From positions 44,559 to 108,558 of the forward strand of contig NZ_BONV01000043.1 in NCBI RefSeq assembly GCF_016862895.1: a stretch of 64,000 nucleotides of DNA, read 5' to 3'. Shown piece after piece: positions 50,793-59,525 of the stretch. The position numbers were made by a program, and so were the translations under genes. Within the stretch, counting starts at the first letter, position 1, and the number at the start of each line of letters is the position of its first letter. Under the pieces are notes generated by a model. The model was not told the origin of the DNA, did no database searches, and worked only from the letters and a program-made list of their open reading frames with translations. The stretch is from Planotetraspora kaengkrachanensis (GTDB lineage Bacteria > Actinomycetota > Actinomycetes > Streptosporangiales > Streptosporangiaceae).

Positions 50793-51934
50793 CGGGGCTC
50801 CGCGACGGGAACTGGCAGGGTGGCGAGCACGGACCAGCCTGCCCCGGGGCGCGGACCGGCGTGCAGGGTCCCTCCGAGGACCTCGACGCGCTCCCGCATC
50901 CCGACCAGGCCGTATCCGCCGCGGTGGTGATGGCGGACCGGGGCCGGTGCGGCGTCGTCGACGACCTCGACGGTGACGGCCCGCCGATCCTGGGCGACGC
51001 TGACCGTGACCGACTTGGCGTGCCGGGCGTGCCGGACGACGTTCGTCAGCGATTCCTGTACGACGCGGTAGACGGTGCCGGCCACCTCGGGCGGCCACGC
51101 CGATTCGCCGCCGGGGAGCCGCAGGCGCACCTCGGGGCCGTGTCCGCTGAAGCGCTCGACCAGGTCGCCGAGTTGTTCGGGCCCGGGCGTCGTGGATGCG
51201 GCGTCCCCGTCGTCGCGCAGGATGCCGACGACGCGGCGCATCGCCGCCAGCGCGCCGGAGCCCGCGGACTCGATGTCCGCCAGGCAGTCGTCGAGCGTGT
51301 CCGGGCGCCTGCGGGCGACGAGCCGCGCGGCCTGGGCCTGGACCACGATGCCGGTGATGTGGTGGGCGACGACGTCGTGCAGTTCCCTGGCCAACTCCAG
51401 ACGCTCGTCGCGCCGTACCTTCTCTGTCGTGGCGCGGCGGCGGGCGTCGAGGGACCGCAGGCTCAGTCCGATCGTGAGGGCGGCGAGCCATCCCGCGACG
51501 GTCATGCGCGGCACCGTCCCCGAGGAGAGCGGAGGGGCGGAGAGCCAGGCGCCGGCGACCACCGCGAGGCCCGCGGCGGCCACGGCGGCGGCCTGCGGAA
51601 CCGGCAGCGCTCTGATCGCCGAACCCACGAGCACGGCCAGGGCCAGGATCATGGCGGGGCCGGGCTCGGCGGGCAGATGGACGAACCGGGTGGCCAGCAC
51701 GGCGACCGCCGCGACGGCCAGGCCCGCGGCCGCGGCCCACACCCGGTCACGCCCGCGCGCCAGGGCGATCACGCACACCACGGCTCCGGCGGCGCAGTCG
51801 AACTGCCAGTAGCCGGCGCCCCATGTGTCCTCGATGGCGAGCGCCGCGAGGACGAGCACCGCGACGAACACGAGCACCAGCCCGGCGTCGGCCAGGGTCC
51901 CGGGCCGCAAGCTCAGCCGATCCCGAAGATGCAC
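50789..51934 (-). CDS. NarL-type sensor histidine kinase 6 (short)
   Basis: 381 residues: about five N-terminal helices (AGLVLVFVAVLVLAALAI, AAAGLAVAAVAVLATRFV, ILALAVLVGSAIRAL, AVAAAGLAVVAGAWL, TVAGWLAALTIGLSL), His186 in ARELHDVVAHHITGIVVQAQ, and an HATPase domain (VVQESLTNVVRHAR, GYGLVGMRERVEVLGG). It is of the DesK-like short class. The GTG start stands six bases after a TAGCCT -10 with no ribosome binding site, so a leaderless transcript is likely. Confidence 0.92.
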   Translation of the reverse strand: MHLRDRLSLRPGTLADAGLVLVFVAVLVLAALAIEDTWGAGYWQFDCAAGAVVCVIALARGRDRVWAAAAGLAVAAVAVLATRFVHLPAEPGPAMILALAVLVGSAIRALPVPQAAAVAAAGLAVVAGAWLSAPPLSSGTVPRMTVAGWLAALTIGLSLRSLDARRRATTEKVRRDERLELARELHDVVAHHITGIVVQAQAARLVARRRPDTLDDCLADIESAGSGALAAMRRVVGILRDDGDAASTTPGPEQLGDLVERFSGHGPEVRLRLPGGESAWPPEVAGTVYRVVQESLTNVVRHARHAKSVTVSVAQDRRAVTVEVVDDAAPAPVRHHHRGGYGLVGMRERVEVLGGTLHAGPRPGAGWSVLATLPVPVAEPR

Positions 51935-51946
51935 CCGATCAGGCTA
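51935..51946 (-). promoter_or_regulatory. Candidate -10 (TAGCCT) of leaderless kinase 6
   Basis: TAGCCT on the minus strand (51946-51941) ends six bases before the GTG at 51934. Confidence 0.5.
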
Positions 51947-52003
51947 CGAGAAACCCGTTCGCGCCGGACCGGCCGAAAGTACGGTCCTGGGACGGGAGGC
52001 TCG

Positions 52004-52909
52004 TCACGTCTGTGCGAACGCGAGCAACACGGTCGCGGTCAGGGCCAGCGCGACGCCGAGGGCCTGCGCCGGAGCCATCCGCTCGTTCAGCGCGACACGG
52101 GACAGGGCGATCGTGGCCAGGGGATACAGGTTGACCAGCACGGACACGACGGCGAGGCTGCCGGAGCCCAGCGCGAGAAGGAGCAGGGCGTTGGCGCCCC
52201 CGAGCAGCACTCCGGCCGCGATGCCCGGCACGCGGCCGGCGCCGGGGGAGGGCGGGCGGGCTCGCACCGCGTCGCCGTCCAGCAACGACAGGGCGTGCCG
52301 TGCGCGGGCGCCGCCTGCGGGAAGCGCCAGGAGCGGCGCCAGCACGATCAGACCCACCGCGCTTTCCACCAGCCCGGACGTGAGGCCGGATTCGTCCGGT
52401 GCGAGATCCAGGGAAACGATGGAAAGACCCAGGCTGACGCCGGCCACCACGGAGAGCACGACCGTCCGTGTCCGAACCCGGACCCGCGCCGGGTCGGACC
52501 GCCGCCGGACCGAGATCAAGATTCCGCTCGCGACGGCCAGGGTCACGGCGACCCAGGACCAGGGCGTCAGACGCTCACCACGCGCGACCGCCACGGCGAT
52601 CGGCACGACGGACTCCAGGACGGCGATCAGCGGCGAGGCGAGGCTCATCGGCCCGAGGGCGAGCGCCGCGTAGAACGTCAGGAATCCGATGATCGCGAGC
52701 AGGCCCGCGGCGGATCCCGCGAGCACAGAGGCGGGTGACCACTCCCCGTCGCCCAGGACCACCAGGATCGCGAGGATGAACGTGGAGAAAAGGTAGATGA
52801 TCGCCGTCGCCGGTACGACGCGCAGGCGCATGGCCGCGAGCCCGCCGAGGAAGTCGGAGACCCCGAAGGCGATCGCCGACAGCAGTGCGAGCGCGACGGC
52901 GAGGATCAC
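52004..52909 (-). CDS. EamA/DMT-family transporter
   Basis: 301 residues with ten predicted helices in two EamA repeats (AVALALLSAIAFGVSDFL, LRVVPATAIIYLFSTFILA, GLLAIIGFLTFYAALALG, and in the second half VLSVVAGVSLGLSIVSL, GLVESAVGLIVLAPLLAL, VVSVLVNLYPLATIALS). The conserved PLxAxLESV and NLYPL segments suit drug/metabolite exporters; the substrate is unknown. The GTG at 52909 gives the family start, with a TACAGT -10 six bases before it; the frame is open upstream into the divergent kinase region but has no support there. Confidence 0.85.
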   Translation of the reverse strand: MILAVALALLSAIAFGVSDFLGGLAAMRLRVVPATAIIYLFSTFILAILVVLGDGEWSPASVLAGSAAGLLAIIGFLTFYAALALGPMSLASPLIAVLESVVPIAVAVARGERLTPWSWVAVTLAVASGILISVRRRSDPARVRVRTRTVVLSVVAGVSLGLSIVSLDLAPDESGLTSGLVESAVGLIVLAPLLALPAGGARARHALSLLDGDAVRARPPSPGAGRVPGIAAGVLLGGANALLLLALGSGSLAVVSVLVNLYPLATIALSRVALNERMAPAQALGVALALTATVLLAFAQT

Positions 52910-52921
52910 GTAACCACTGTA
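52910..52921 (-). promoter_or_regulatory. Candidate -10 (TACAGT) of leaderless EamA gene
   Basis: TACAGT on the minus strand ends six bases before the GTG at 52909; no ribosome binding site is present. Confidence 0.45.
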
Positions 52922-53048
52922 GATGGAATGCCGGTTACTGAACAGCTCGTCGCCGGCGAAAGGCGGCTGATCCCCAGGCCGTTCGGCACGCCCCCTTCGG
53001 CCTCCGCCCTCCGGCGCGTGTGGTGCACTGGTCAGGGGGAAACCGCGG

Positions 53049-54467
53049 ATGAGCGCGCCACAGCAATGGTCCATCACAACGCGCATCACTCTGTTCACCG
53101 GCGTGGTGGCGGCTTTGCTCTCTGCGCTCCTCGCCACGGTCCTGATGATCGCCATCAGCCGCATCGCGACGGACTTCCTCACCGACGAACTCGCCGCGAA
53201 CGCCGGCCGCGTGGCCGTCGCCGTCGAACGGGGCCGCGTCTCCTATCCCCTCGCGTACCACCCGTCCCGCAACATGCAGGTCGTCGACCCCGAAGGCACA
53301 GTCGTCGCCGCCACGGACCAACTCCGGGGCAAGCCGCGCATGGCCAGGTTCACCCCCGACAGGACGATCACGAACTCCGTCGTGTGCGACGGGGTCTTCC
53401 CCGCGGGGGAGTGCAACATCGTGGTGGCGAAGGCGGCCTTCCGTGACGGCGAGAAATGGATCGTCTACAGCGCCAACCCGGTGTTGCCCGCGTGGGTCGA
53501 TCCACGGGTGGCCGCCCTGGTGGGAGGGAGCGCGATCACGCTCGCCGCGGCCGTCACGTACCTCGGCTACCGGGTCGCCAACGCGTCCCTCCGGCCGGTG
53601 CGGGCCATCCAGGCGGAACTCGAGGAGATCAACGCCAGTTGCCCCGACCGCCGCGTGCCCGTGCCGGCAGGTGACGACGAGATCCACGATCTGGCGGACA
53701 GCGTCAACCACACCCTGAGCCGCCTGGAGGCCGCTCTGCTCCAGCAGCGCCAGTTCGTCTCCGACGCGTCCCACGACCTGCGCAGCCCGATCGCGGCGAT
53801 GCAGGCGGAGGTGGAGGACGCGCTGATCGCGCCCCAGGAGACCACCGTGCCCAAACTGGGCGTGGCCCTGCTGCGCGATCTCAAGCGACTGCAGGCGATC
53901 GTGCACGACCTGCTGACCATCGCCCGCCTGGACTCCGCGATGCCCGGCGCGCGCGAGCCCGTCGACCTTTCCGACCTCGTCACCGCGGAGTTGCGGGCGC
54001 GCCGGCACACCAAGGTGATCGAGACGGTGCTCGAGCCTGACGTGTACGTCGTGGGCGACCGCTCACGGCTGGCGCGCGTGTTCACCAACCTCCTCGACAA
54101 CGCCCAACGGCACGCGGAGAGCACGATAATCGTGACCGTACGGCGGGAGCCGGATGGCGGCGACGAGCGCTTCTCCGCAGGCGCCGCGGTGCTGGAGGTG
54201 GCCGACGACGGCCCCGGCATCGATCCGGACAAGCGCGAACTGGTGTTCCAGCGGTTCATCCGGCTGGACGCGGCCCGCAGCAAGGACGCCGGCGGCGCGG
54301 GGCTCGGCCTGGCGATCGCCCGGCAGATCGCCGAGGGCGCGGGCGGCACCCTCGGGATCGAGGACAGCACTCGCGGCGCACGCTTCGTCCTCCGGCTTCC
54401 CGCCGCTCCGGCGGCCGACGACGCCGGTGAGCCCGCGTCACGCGACACGCTCAACTGGAGCGACTGA
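53049..54467 (+). CDS. Class I sensor histidine kinase (orphan)
   Basis: 472 residues. An N-terminal helix (ITLFTGVVAALLSALLATVL), an extracytoplasmic domain of about 115 residues containing two Cys (VVCDGVFPAGECNIVV) that could form a disulphide, a second helix near 165-185, a HAMP segment (NASLRPVRAIQAELEEI), HisKA with His242 in SDASHDLRSPIAAM, and HATPase motifs NLLDNAQRHA, DDGPGID, FQRFIR and GGAGLGLAIARQIAEG. It belongs to the OmpR-partner class, but no response regulator is adjacent. GGGGG lies about nine bases before the ATG. The unpaired KdpE-like regulator at 20 kb is the only orphan OmpR-type regulator in the window; a link is speculative. Confidence 0.92.
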   Translation: MSAPQQWSITTRITLFTGVVAALLSALLATVLMIAISRIATDFLTDELAANAGRVAVAVERGRVSYPLAYHPSRNMQVVDPEGTVVAATDQLRGKPRMARFTPDRTITNSVVCDGVFPAGECNIVVAKAAFRDGEKWIVYSANPVLPAWVDPRVAALVGGSAITLAAAVTYLGYRVANASLRPVRAIQAELEEINASCPDRRVPVPAGDDEIHDLADSVNHTLSRLEAALLQQRQFVSDASHDLRSPIAAMQAEVEDALIAPQETTVPKLGVALLRDLKRLQAIVHDLLTIARLDSAMPGAREPVDLSDLVTAELRARRHTKVIETVLEPDVYVVGDRSRLARVFTNLLDNAQRHAESTIIVTVRREPDGGDERFSAGAAVLEVADDGPGIDPDKRELVFQRFIRLDAARSKDAGGAGLGLAIARQIAEGAGGTLGIEDSTRGARFVLRLPAAPAADDAGEPASRDTLNWSD

Positions 54468-54503
54468 AGCGCGCGCGGGGATGCCGAGTGACGTGGCCCG
54501 TCC

Positions 54504-54516
54504 TAGGCTGGCCGCC
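54504..54516 (+). promoter_or_regulatory. Candidate -10 (TAGGCT) of leaderless Nudix gene
   Basis: TAGGCT at 54504-54509 ends seven bases before the GTG at 54517, in a CCTAGGCTG context nearly identical to that before kinase 5. Confidence 0.5.
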
Positions 54517-55032
54517 GTGCCCGGTTTCATCCAGCGCCCGAGCGCGCGCCTGCTCGTCGTGAACGATCAAGATCGGATTCTGCTCTTCAGCAGCGTCGAC
54601 GCCACATGGTTCACCCCCGGTGGGGGAGTCGACGAGGGTGAGCCGCTCGTCATGGCGGCGGTGCGCGAGCTGCGCGAGGAGACCGGACATCAGGTCGCCC
54701 CGGAGGAGTTGGGGCCGGTCGTCGCCACCGCGTCGGGTCACTGGAGGGCCGGCTGGGACGGCCGGATCCGGTTCTCTGTGGACTCGTTCTTCTTCCTGCG
54801 CGTGCCGGAGTTCGCCCTGACCGGCGAGGGGCGCGAGCGGTACGAGGCCGACTACATCACCGGGCACCGGTGGTGGTCACTGGCGGAGCTGCGGGCGACG
54901 GAGGAGAACGTCGTCCCATGGGGGCTGGCAGGGTTGCTCGAGCGCCTCTACGCGGGCGAGATCCCGGCCGAGCCGGTCCGGCTTCCCTGGCATCACCCCG
55001 AATTCGCGCACCTCGCGGACGCGGGGCAGTAA
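54517..55032 (+). CDS. Nudix hydrolase
   Basis: 171 residues, cytoplasmic. The Nudix box GGGVDEGEPLVMAAVRELRE followed by ETGH has all catalytic residues (Gx5Ex7REUxEExGU) and should bind Mg2+ to cleave a nucleoside diphosphate linked to another moiety. The N-terminus begins FIQRPSARLLVVNDQDRILL and the C-terminus has HRWWSLAELRATEENVVPWG, a pattern shared with many actinomycete Nudix proteins of unknown substrate. The GTG at 54517 is supported by the -10 spacing and by family length. Confidence 0.92.
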   Translation: MPGFIQRPSARLLVVNDQDRILLFSSVDATWFTPGGGVDEGEPLVMAAVRELREETGHQVAPEELGPVVATASGHWRAGWDGRIRFSVDSFFFLRVPEFALTGEGRERYEADYITGHRWWSLAELRATEENVVPWGLAGLLERLYAGEIPAEPVRLPWHHPEFAHLADAGQ

Positions 55033-55216
55033 CCGCCCAGCCCCAGATCCCCGGTGGTCGCGGGCTCGGCCCGGCGGTGGGCCACATGGGCATGGCGGCC
55101 AGCAGGTAGCGGCGGAGTCGGGTCTCCCGGATCCCAAGATGGGTGCTGCCGTCGCAGACGACGCGCGTACACGGCGGGACCCTGGAAGGGAAGATCCAGC
55201 CAGGGAGGTGGGAGCC

Positions 55217-55729
55217 ATGACCGCCGACACAGCCCTTCCGCCGGTGATCCGCCGGGCAGGGCTTTCGAACACGGAGCTCGGCGGTTCCCGCTCGCGGCCG
55301 CCCGCCCGGGCCACACGACCCGCTCAGGGCCACCGCATGACGTGGGTCCTGGCGGACGACCCGTCCGCGGTGCCGGAAGGCCGCCGGCTGGTCCGCGCGT
55401 CGATGGCCGGGTGGCGACTGGACGACCAGACCGACGTCGTGGAACTGCTCGCCGCCGAGCTGATCACGAACGCGTTGCGGCACGCGTGGGGGAAGCCGCT
55501 TCTGACCTTGTCCCTCATCGACGGCACGCTTCGATGCGAAGTGAACGACCTGAACCCGGAGATGCCGGAATTGAGACTCCCCGGCGCGTGCGGGGAAGAC
55601 GGCCGGGGACTGCGCCTGATCGAGCGGATGGCCGAGCGATGGGGCGCCGTCCTCACCTACACGGGCAAGGTCGTGTGGTTCGAGATCGCGGCGTCGCCTC
55701 CGGCCGCGGCGCTCGCGGAAACCTCCTGA
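55217..55729 (+). CDS. RsbW-like ATP-binding protein (GHKL, anti-sigma type)
   Basis: 170 residues. After a disordered N-terminus of about 45 residues the GHKL fold is visible: VVELLAAELITNALRHAWGK (N-box with Asn), then LRCEVNDLNPEMPELR, DGRGLRLIERMAERWGAVLT and VVWFEIA. Actinomycetes carry many such stand-alone ATPases, usually anti-sigma-factor or anti-anti-sigma switch kinases; the partner is unknown. GGAGGTGGGAG precedes the ATG at 55217; the frame extends to 55139 with less support. Confidence 0.85.
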   Translation: MTADTALPPVIRRAGLSNTELGGSRSRPPARATRPAQGHRMTWVLADDPSAVPEGRRLVRASMAGWRLDDQTDVVELLAAELITNALRHAWGKPLLTLSLIDGTLRCEVNDLNPEMPELRLPGACGEDGRGLRLIERMAERWGAVLTYTGKVVWFEIAASPPAAALAETS

Positions 55730-55765
55730 CGCCGGCCACCGGCCCCGCGGTTGATCCGGCCGGCG

Positions 55766-56464
55766 TCAGACCGGCCACGCCTCCCGCCGCCAGGCGGCGT
55801 CCCAGAACATCCACTCGTAGCGCGACGTGGTGACGAAGTGGTCCCGGGCGCCGGCCCGTTGACCGTCCGTCGCCTCCTCCCCGGCGCGGTCGGCAAGGGC
55901 CACCACCCGGCGGACCACGCTCTGGAACGCCTCGTCACCGTAGGCGGCGATCCAGCGGCGGTAGAGCGGGTCGGGGGAGGAGCGTTCGAGCAGTTCCTCG
56001 CCGACCCTGGCGTAGATCCAGTAGCAGGGGAGCACCGCCGCGAGGCCGTCCAGGAACGAACCCCCGTACACCGTCGCCAGCAGGTAGCTCGTGTACGCCT
56101 GAGTGGTCGGCCCGACGGGCGCCGTGGCGGCCTGTTCCGCGGAGCCGCCGAGATCGGCCATGAACGCGCTGTGCATGTCCTGCTCCGCGGCGATCGCTCC
56201 CACGGCGTCGCTCGCGAAGGCGCGCACGTCGTCCTCGGTGGGCGCCTTCGCCGCGCACAACGCCAGCGCCCGTGCGTAGTCGCGCAGGTAGTGCGAGTCC
56301 TGCACCACGAAGTGGCGGAAGGCGTCGCGCGGCAGGGTGCCGTCGACCAGGCCCGTGATGAACGGATGGTCGAGGATCGCCTTGTAGGTCGGGACGATCG
56401 CGTCCCACAGCTCTTCGCTGAACGGCCGGCGGATCGCGTGCGTGACGGTCGACTCGGACATCAT
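55766..56464 (-). CDS. tenA: TenA-family thiaminase II / aminopyrimidine aminohydrolase
   Basis: 232 residues. TenA proteins hydrolyse degraded thiamin pyrimidines for salvage. The nucleophilic Cys is in AVLPCYWIYARVGEELLE (Cys147), with other family motifs FRHFVVQDSHYLRDYARAL, HSAFMADLG and RYEWMFWDAAW. Length is normal. The gene is preceded by a TPP riboswitch whose 3' stem merges with the ribosome binding site GGGAG, so translation should fall when thiamin diphosphate is plentiful. Two adjacent ATG codons (56464 and 56461) are possible starts. No other thiamin genes are nearby. Confidence 0.92.
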   Translation of the reverse strand: MMSESTVTHAIRRPFSEELWDAIVPTYKAILDHPFITGLVDGTLPRDAFRHFVVQDSHYLRDYARALALCAAKAPTEDDVRAFASDAVGAIAAEQDMHSAFMADLGGSAEQAATAPVGPTTQAYTSYLLATVYGGSFLDGLAAVLPCYWIYARVGEELLERSSPDPLYRRWIAAYGDEAFQSVVRRVVALADRAGEEATDGQRAGARDHFVTTSRYEWMFWDAAWRREAWPV

Positions 56465-56472
56465 TTCGGACC

Positions 56473-56566
56473 AACTCCCTACGCCGGCATGACCCGGTCA
56501 GGTTCGAGCGGTCTGTGGCCGCGTCAGCCACACTCTCAGCCCGTGCGCCGGGCTCCCGCGGTGTCG
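56473..56566 (-). promoter_or_regulatory. TPP riboswitch (THI element)
   Basis: Read on the minus strand: GCGGGAGCCCG, GGGCTGAGAGTG, a P3-like stem GTGGCTG...CGGCCAC, GACCGCTCGAACCTGACCGG and GTCATGCCGGCGTAGGGAG. The CUGAGA and ACCUGA...GG...AUGCCGGCG-GGGA boxes are the conserved core of THI elements. The 3' end contains the tenA ribosome binding site, implying translational control. Confidence 0.95.
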
Positions 56567-56643
56567 TGATCGAGGCTAGCGCATGAAATGCCGCCGGCGG
56601 CAGCGGCGACGGACCTTCCTGGGGTTGTCGCACCCTTGCGGAA

Positions 56644-56656
56644 TACTTACCTGGTC
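56644..56656 (+). promoter_or_regulatory. Candidate -10 (TACTTA) of leaderless jetA operon
   Basis: TACTTA at 56644-56649 ends seven bases before the jetA ATG; no ribosome binding site is seen. Confidence 0.45.
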
Positions 56657-58195
56657 ATGGCTGATTCTTTTGACGGCTCGAGAGCCCTGGACCTGGATGC
56701 GCCGGCGATCGGCGACCGTTTCCGGCTGTTCAACTTCACCCGCAGAGACGACCACGTCGCCTATCTGTGGGTGCTGCGAGCCATGGAGCGCCTCCGCGCG
56801 GTGCATCGCGTCCAGGTGGACGGCGACGACGTGCTGGCGGCGCTCCGGGATCTGGCGCTGGTCCACGACGAGGTCCCCCGGTTGGACGGAGACCTGCGCA
56901 GCCGGCTGGACGCGCTGGCGGAAGACGGGATCATCCACAGGCTTGAGGACGCGTCCCGGGCCGGATCGCTGGAGCGGTACCGCAACAGGCAGTCCGTGTA
57001 CCAGTTCAGCGAGCTCGGCTACCGGGCCTTCGTCGCGGTCGAAGACGTGCTGGCCGCCCGGGTCCGCGACGCGAACCTGTCCCGTCTGGTCTTCTCGGAC
57101 ATCCTCGACGACCTCGAGGCGCTCGCGGCGGCCAACCGCACCGGCGACGAGGAGCAGGTTCATCGGCGGCTGTCCCGGTTGAACCAGGTCATGGAGGACA
57201 TGGTCCGCAGGTCCGCCCAGTTCCACGTGACCCTCAACCAGATCGTCAACTCCACCGACGCCTCACCTGAGGTGTTCCTCCGCTACAAGAACGCCCTGCT
57301 CGTCCACATGAGCGACTTCATGGCCGAGCTCGATCGCTACCTGCCCCGGCTGGACCGTGCCGTGCGCGACGTCGAGGCGACCGGCGTCAACACCATGCTC
57401 GTACGGGCGGCCGACGCCGACGACCGTCCTTTTCTCGGCACCGTGGAGCGGATCGAGGACTGGAAGAGGCGTTGGCAGGCGTTGCGCGCGTGGTTCACGT
57501 CGGCGCCCGGGCAGGTGTCCGGGGCCGCGGATCTGCGGCGTGCGACCAGGGCGGCCGTCTCGGGTGTGATCGCGTTGCTCCGTCAGCTCACCGAAGCCCA
57601 GCGCGGAGGGGTGAACCGGGCCTCCGAGCTCCGGCACCTCGCCCAGTGGATCTACAACACGCCCGACGAGGACGCGGCGTACGCCCTCGCCTCCGCGGCG
57701 TTCAACGTCGGCTCGGCCCGCCATCTCGGCGGCGCCCACGACGACGTCGAGGAGATCTCGCCGTCGGCGACGTGGTGGGACGCGCCGGGAATCGAGGTCG
57801 CCCTCACGCCGTTCCGGACGGGGCGGCAGGCCGGGCCCGGTCTGCCGCAGCCTGTCCGCGTCGACACCGGACAGCGGGCCGACCTGCGGCGGCGGCAGAT
57901 CGCGGTCAGAACGGCCGAGAAGACCGCCGCGGAGAGCCTCGCGGCACGAGGGGCCCACGACCGCGTCCTCGACGAGGCGGAGACCAGGGTGCTGATGTCC
58001 CTGCTGACCAGGGCGCTGGAGGCGCGGACCGTCGTCGCCGGCCGGCTCGAGTCCGGGGCGGGGAGCGATGACACCGTGCTGATGAGGCTCGTCCCGGATC
58101 CGAGGGGCGGCGCCGTACGCACCCGCCACGGGATGATGCACCTGCCGGGGTTCGCCCTGGAGATCGTTTCGCGTTCCGGGCGGGCACGTGGCTGA
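56657..58195 (+). CDS. jetA: Wadjet type II JetA-like protein (DUF2397/TIGR02677, kleisin)
   Basis: 512 residues, no membrane segments. The N-terminus (RFRLFNFTRRDDHVAYLWVL, RAMERLRAVH) and YQFSELGYRAFVAVEDVL match TIGR02677, the MukF-like kleisin of the Wadjet anti-plasmid complex (also called EptA in mycobacteria). The middle is helical with many Arg/Glu; the C-terminus includes IAVRTAEKTAAESLAARGAH. In known systems JetA bridges the SMC heads of JetC and recruits JetB. It starts a tight operon: jetB overlaps its end by eight bases. The start is the ATG after TACTTA; an upstream frame to 56588 is unsupported. Confidence 0.88.
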   Translation: MADSFDGSRALDLDAPAIGDRFRLFNFTRRDDHVAYLWVLRAMERLRAVHRVQVDGDDVLAALRDLALVHDEVPRLDGDLRSRLDALAEDGIIHRLEDASRAGSLERYRNRQSVYQFSELGYRAFVAVEDVLAARVRDANLSRLVFSDILDDLEALAAANRTGDEEQVHRRLSRLNQVMEDMVRRSAQFHVTLNQIVNSTDASPEVFLRYKNALLVHMSDFMAELDRYLPRLDRAVRDVEATGVNTMLVRAADADDRPFLGTVERIEDWKRRWQALRAWFTSAPGQVSGAADLRRATRAAVSGVIALLRQLTEAQRGGVNRASELRHLAQWIYNTPDEDAAYALASAAFNVGSARHLGGAHDDVEEISPSATWWDAPGIEVALTPFRTGRQAGPGLPQPVRVDTGQRADLRRRQIAVRTAEKTAAESLAARGAHDRVLDEAETRVLMSLLTRALEARTVVAGRLESGAGSDDTVLMRLVPDPRGGAVRTRHGMMHLPGFALEIVSRSGRARG

Positions 58196-59525
58196 GCCGA
58201 AGGCGGCGGCCGAGGTCCCTGTCGGCGATCTCGGCGCCTACCAGGACGCGGTGCGCCTGATTCTCACCAGCGACCTGATCACGGCGGTCCACCCCCGGCC
58301 GGGAGTGCTGGAGCGGGTGCTGCCCTGGGCCGACGAGCTCACGCGGGACCTTCGCGATCTGTTCGGCTACACCCTGATCGCGACGACCCGCCATGTGCGG
58401 CTGATCCGTCAGCTCGACACGCTGAACCCGTCCCGCGGAAAGATCTTCACCACGAGGGCGGGCAAGCCGTTCGACCGGCGGCGCCTGGCGTATCTCTGCC
58501 TGATCATCGGCTCGTTCCAGCGGTCGCGGGTGGAGATCAGCCTGGCCGACCTCGTCCGGCAGTTCGGCCCGGTCGCCAACTCCATCGACGGGCTCGGCTT
58601 CGATCCGCTCGTCCCCGGCCACAAGGGAGCGGTCGTCGACGTGCTCGGCTGGCTGGTCGAGCGCGGCGCGCTGAGCCTTTCCGACGGTTCGGTCGAGGCG
58701 TGGGCCCGCGGCGGCGGTGGCGACGCCCTGTACGACATCGATCACGACGTCTGCGCGATGATCTTCCGTCCGTCGCGTCCGCTGCAACACCTCACCAGCG
58801 CCGCCGGCCTGCTGGACGGCGCCGCGTCCGTGGAAAGAAGGGCGCGGAGGCTGTTGCTGGAGCGCCCGGTCGTCTACTACTCCGACGTCGACGCGGAGAC
58901 GGCCGCCGTGCTCCGGCGCGACGACGTCGCCGAGAACCTCGCCTGGCTCACCGGCCTCGTCGTCGAGCGCCGCGCCGAGGGCGTGCTGCTCGCCGACCCG
59001 GCCGGGAGGTTCACCGACCGGCCCTTCCCCGGCAGGGGCGGGGTCGTCAACCGCGCGGCCGGTCTCCTGATCGCCAGGATCGCCGACCTCCTGGAGGAGG
59101 GCGACGTGCTGGGGCGCGTGCACGCGGCCGCCGAGGCCGAGGCGCAGCGGGACCTGCTGGCCCGGATCGACTCCGCGCTGCCGGAATCCGGGGTCGTCCA
59201 CGATCTGGCCTGGTCCGAAGGGCCGCACACGCCCTCCGGGCAGAGCACGGAACAGCTCGTCTTCGTGGAGCGGCACAGGCTGGAAGAGCTGATCGAGGTG
59301 CTGTACGACCAGTTCGGCGCGGCCTCCTTCACCGGCACCTGGCAGCAGGATCCGCACGGCCTGCTCGACGCCGCGGTCACCATGCTCGAGGACCTCCGTC
59401 TCATCCGTTCCGTGCCCGGCGGCGTCCTCGTCCTTCCGGCCGCGCTCCGTTATCGCAACATCTCGCTGGCGATCCCGGCGCCACCCAAAGACCAGCTCGA
59501 CCTCTTCGACGGAGACCCGAAATGA
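58188..59525 (+). CDS. jetB: Wadjet type II JetB-like protein (DUF2398/TIGR02678, KITE)
   Basis: 445 residues. QDAVRLILTSDLITAVHPRP at the N-terminus and FGYTLIATTRHVRLIRQLDT, KPFDRRRLAYLCLIIGSFQR, VSINxLV-like segments and VGILVERGAL-like region (LGWLVERGALSLSDG) match TIGR02678, the MukE-like KITE subunit. Winged-helix content is expected in the middle. The GTG at 58188 overlaps jetA; its TGA overlaps the jetC ATG (ATGA), so all three proteins are translationally coupled and probably made in fixed ratio. Confidence 0.88.
   Translation: MAEPKAAAEVPVGDLGAYQDAVRLILTSDLITAVHPRPGVLERVLPWADELTRDLRDLFGYTLIATTRHVRLIRQLDTLNPSRGKIFTTRAGKPFDRRRLAYLCLIIGSFQRSRVEISLADLVRQFGPVANSIDGLGFDPLVPGHKGAVVDVLGWLVERGALSLSDGSVEAWARGGGGDALYDIDHDVCAMIFRPSRPLQHLTSAAGLLDGAASVERRARRLLLERPVVYYSDVDAETAAVLRRDDVAENLAWLTGLVVERRAEGVLLADPAGRFTDRPFPGRGGVVNRAAGLLIARIADLLEEGDVLGRVHAAAEAEAQRDLLARIDSALPESGVVHDLAWSEGPHTPSGQSTEQLVFVERHRLEELIEVLYDQFGAASFTGTWQQDPHGLLDAAVTMLEDLRLIRSVPGGVLVLPAALRYRNISLAIPAPPKDQLDLFDGDPK

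Noticed and set aside
53049..54467. Pairing of the orphan kinase with the KdpE-like regulator
   Set aside because: They are 33 kb apart, and the kinase has the wrong domain layout for KdpD (no Usp or 4-TM region).
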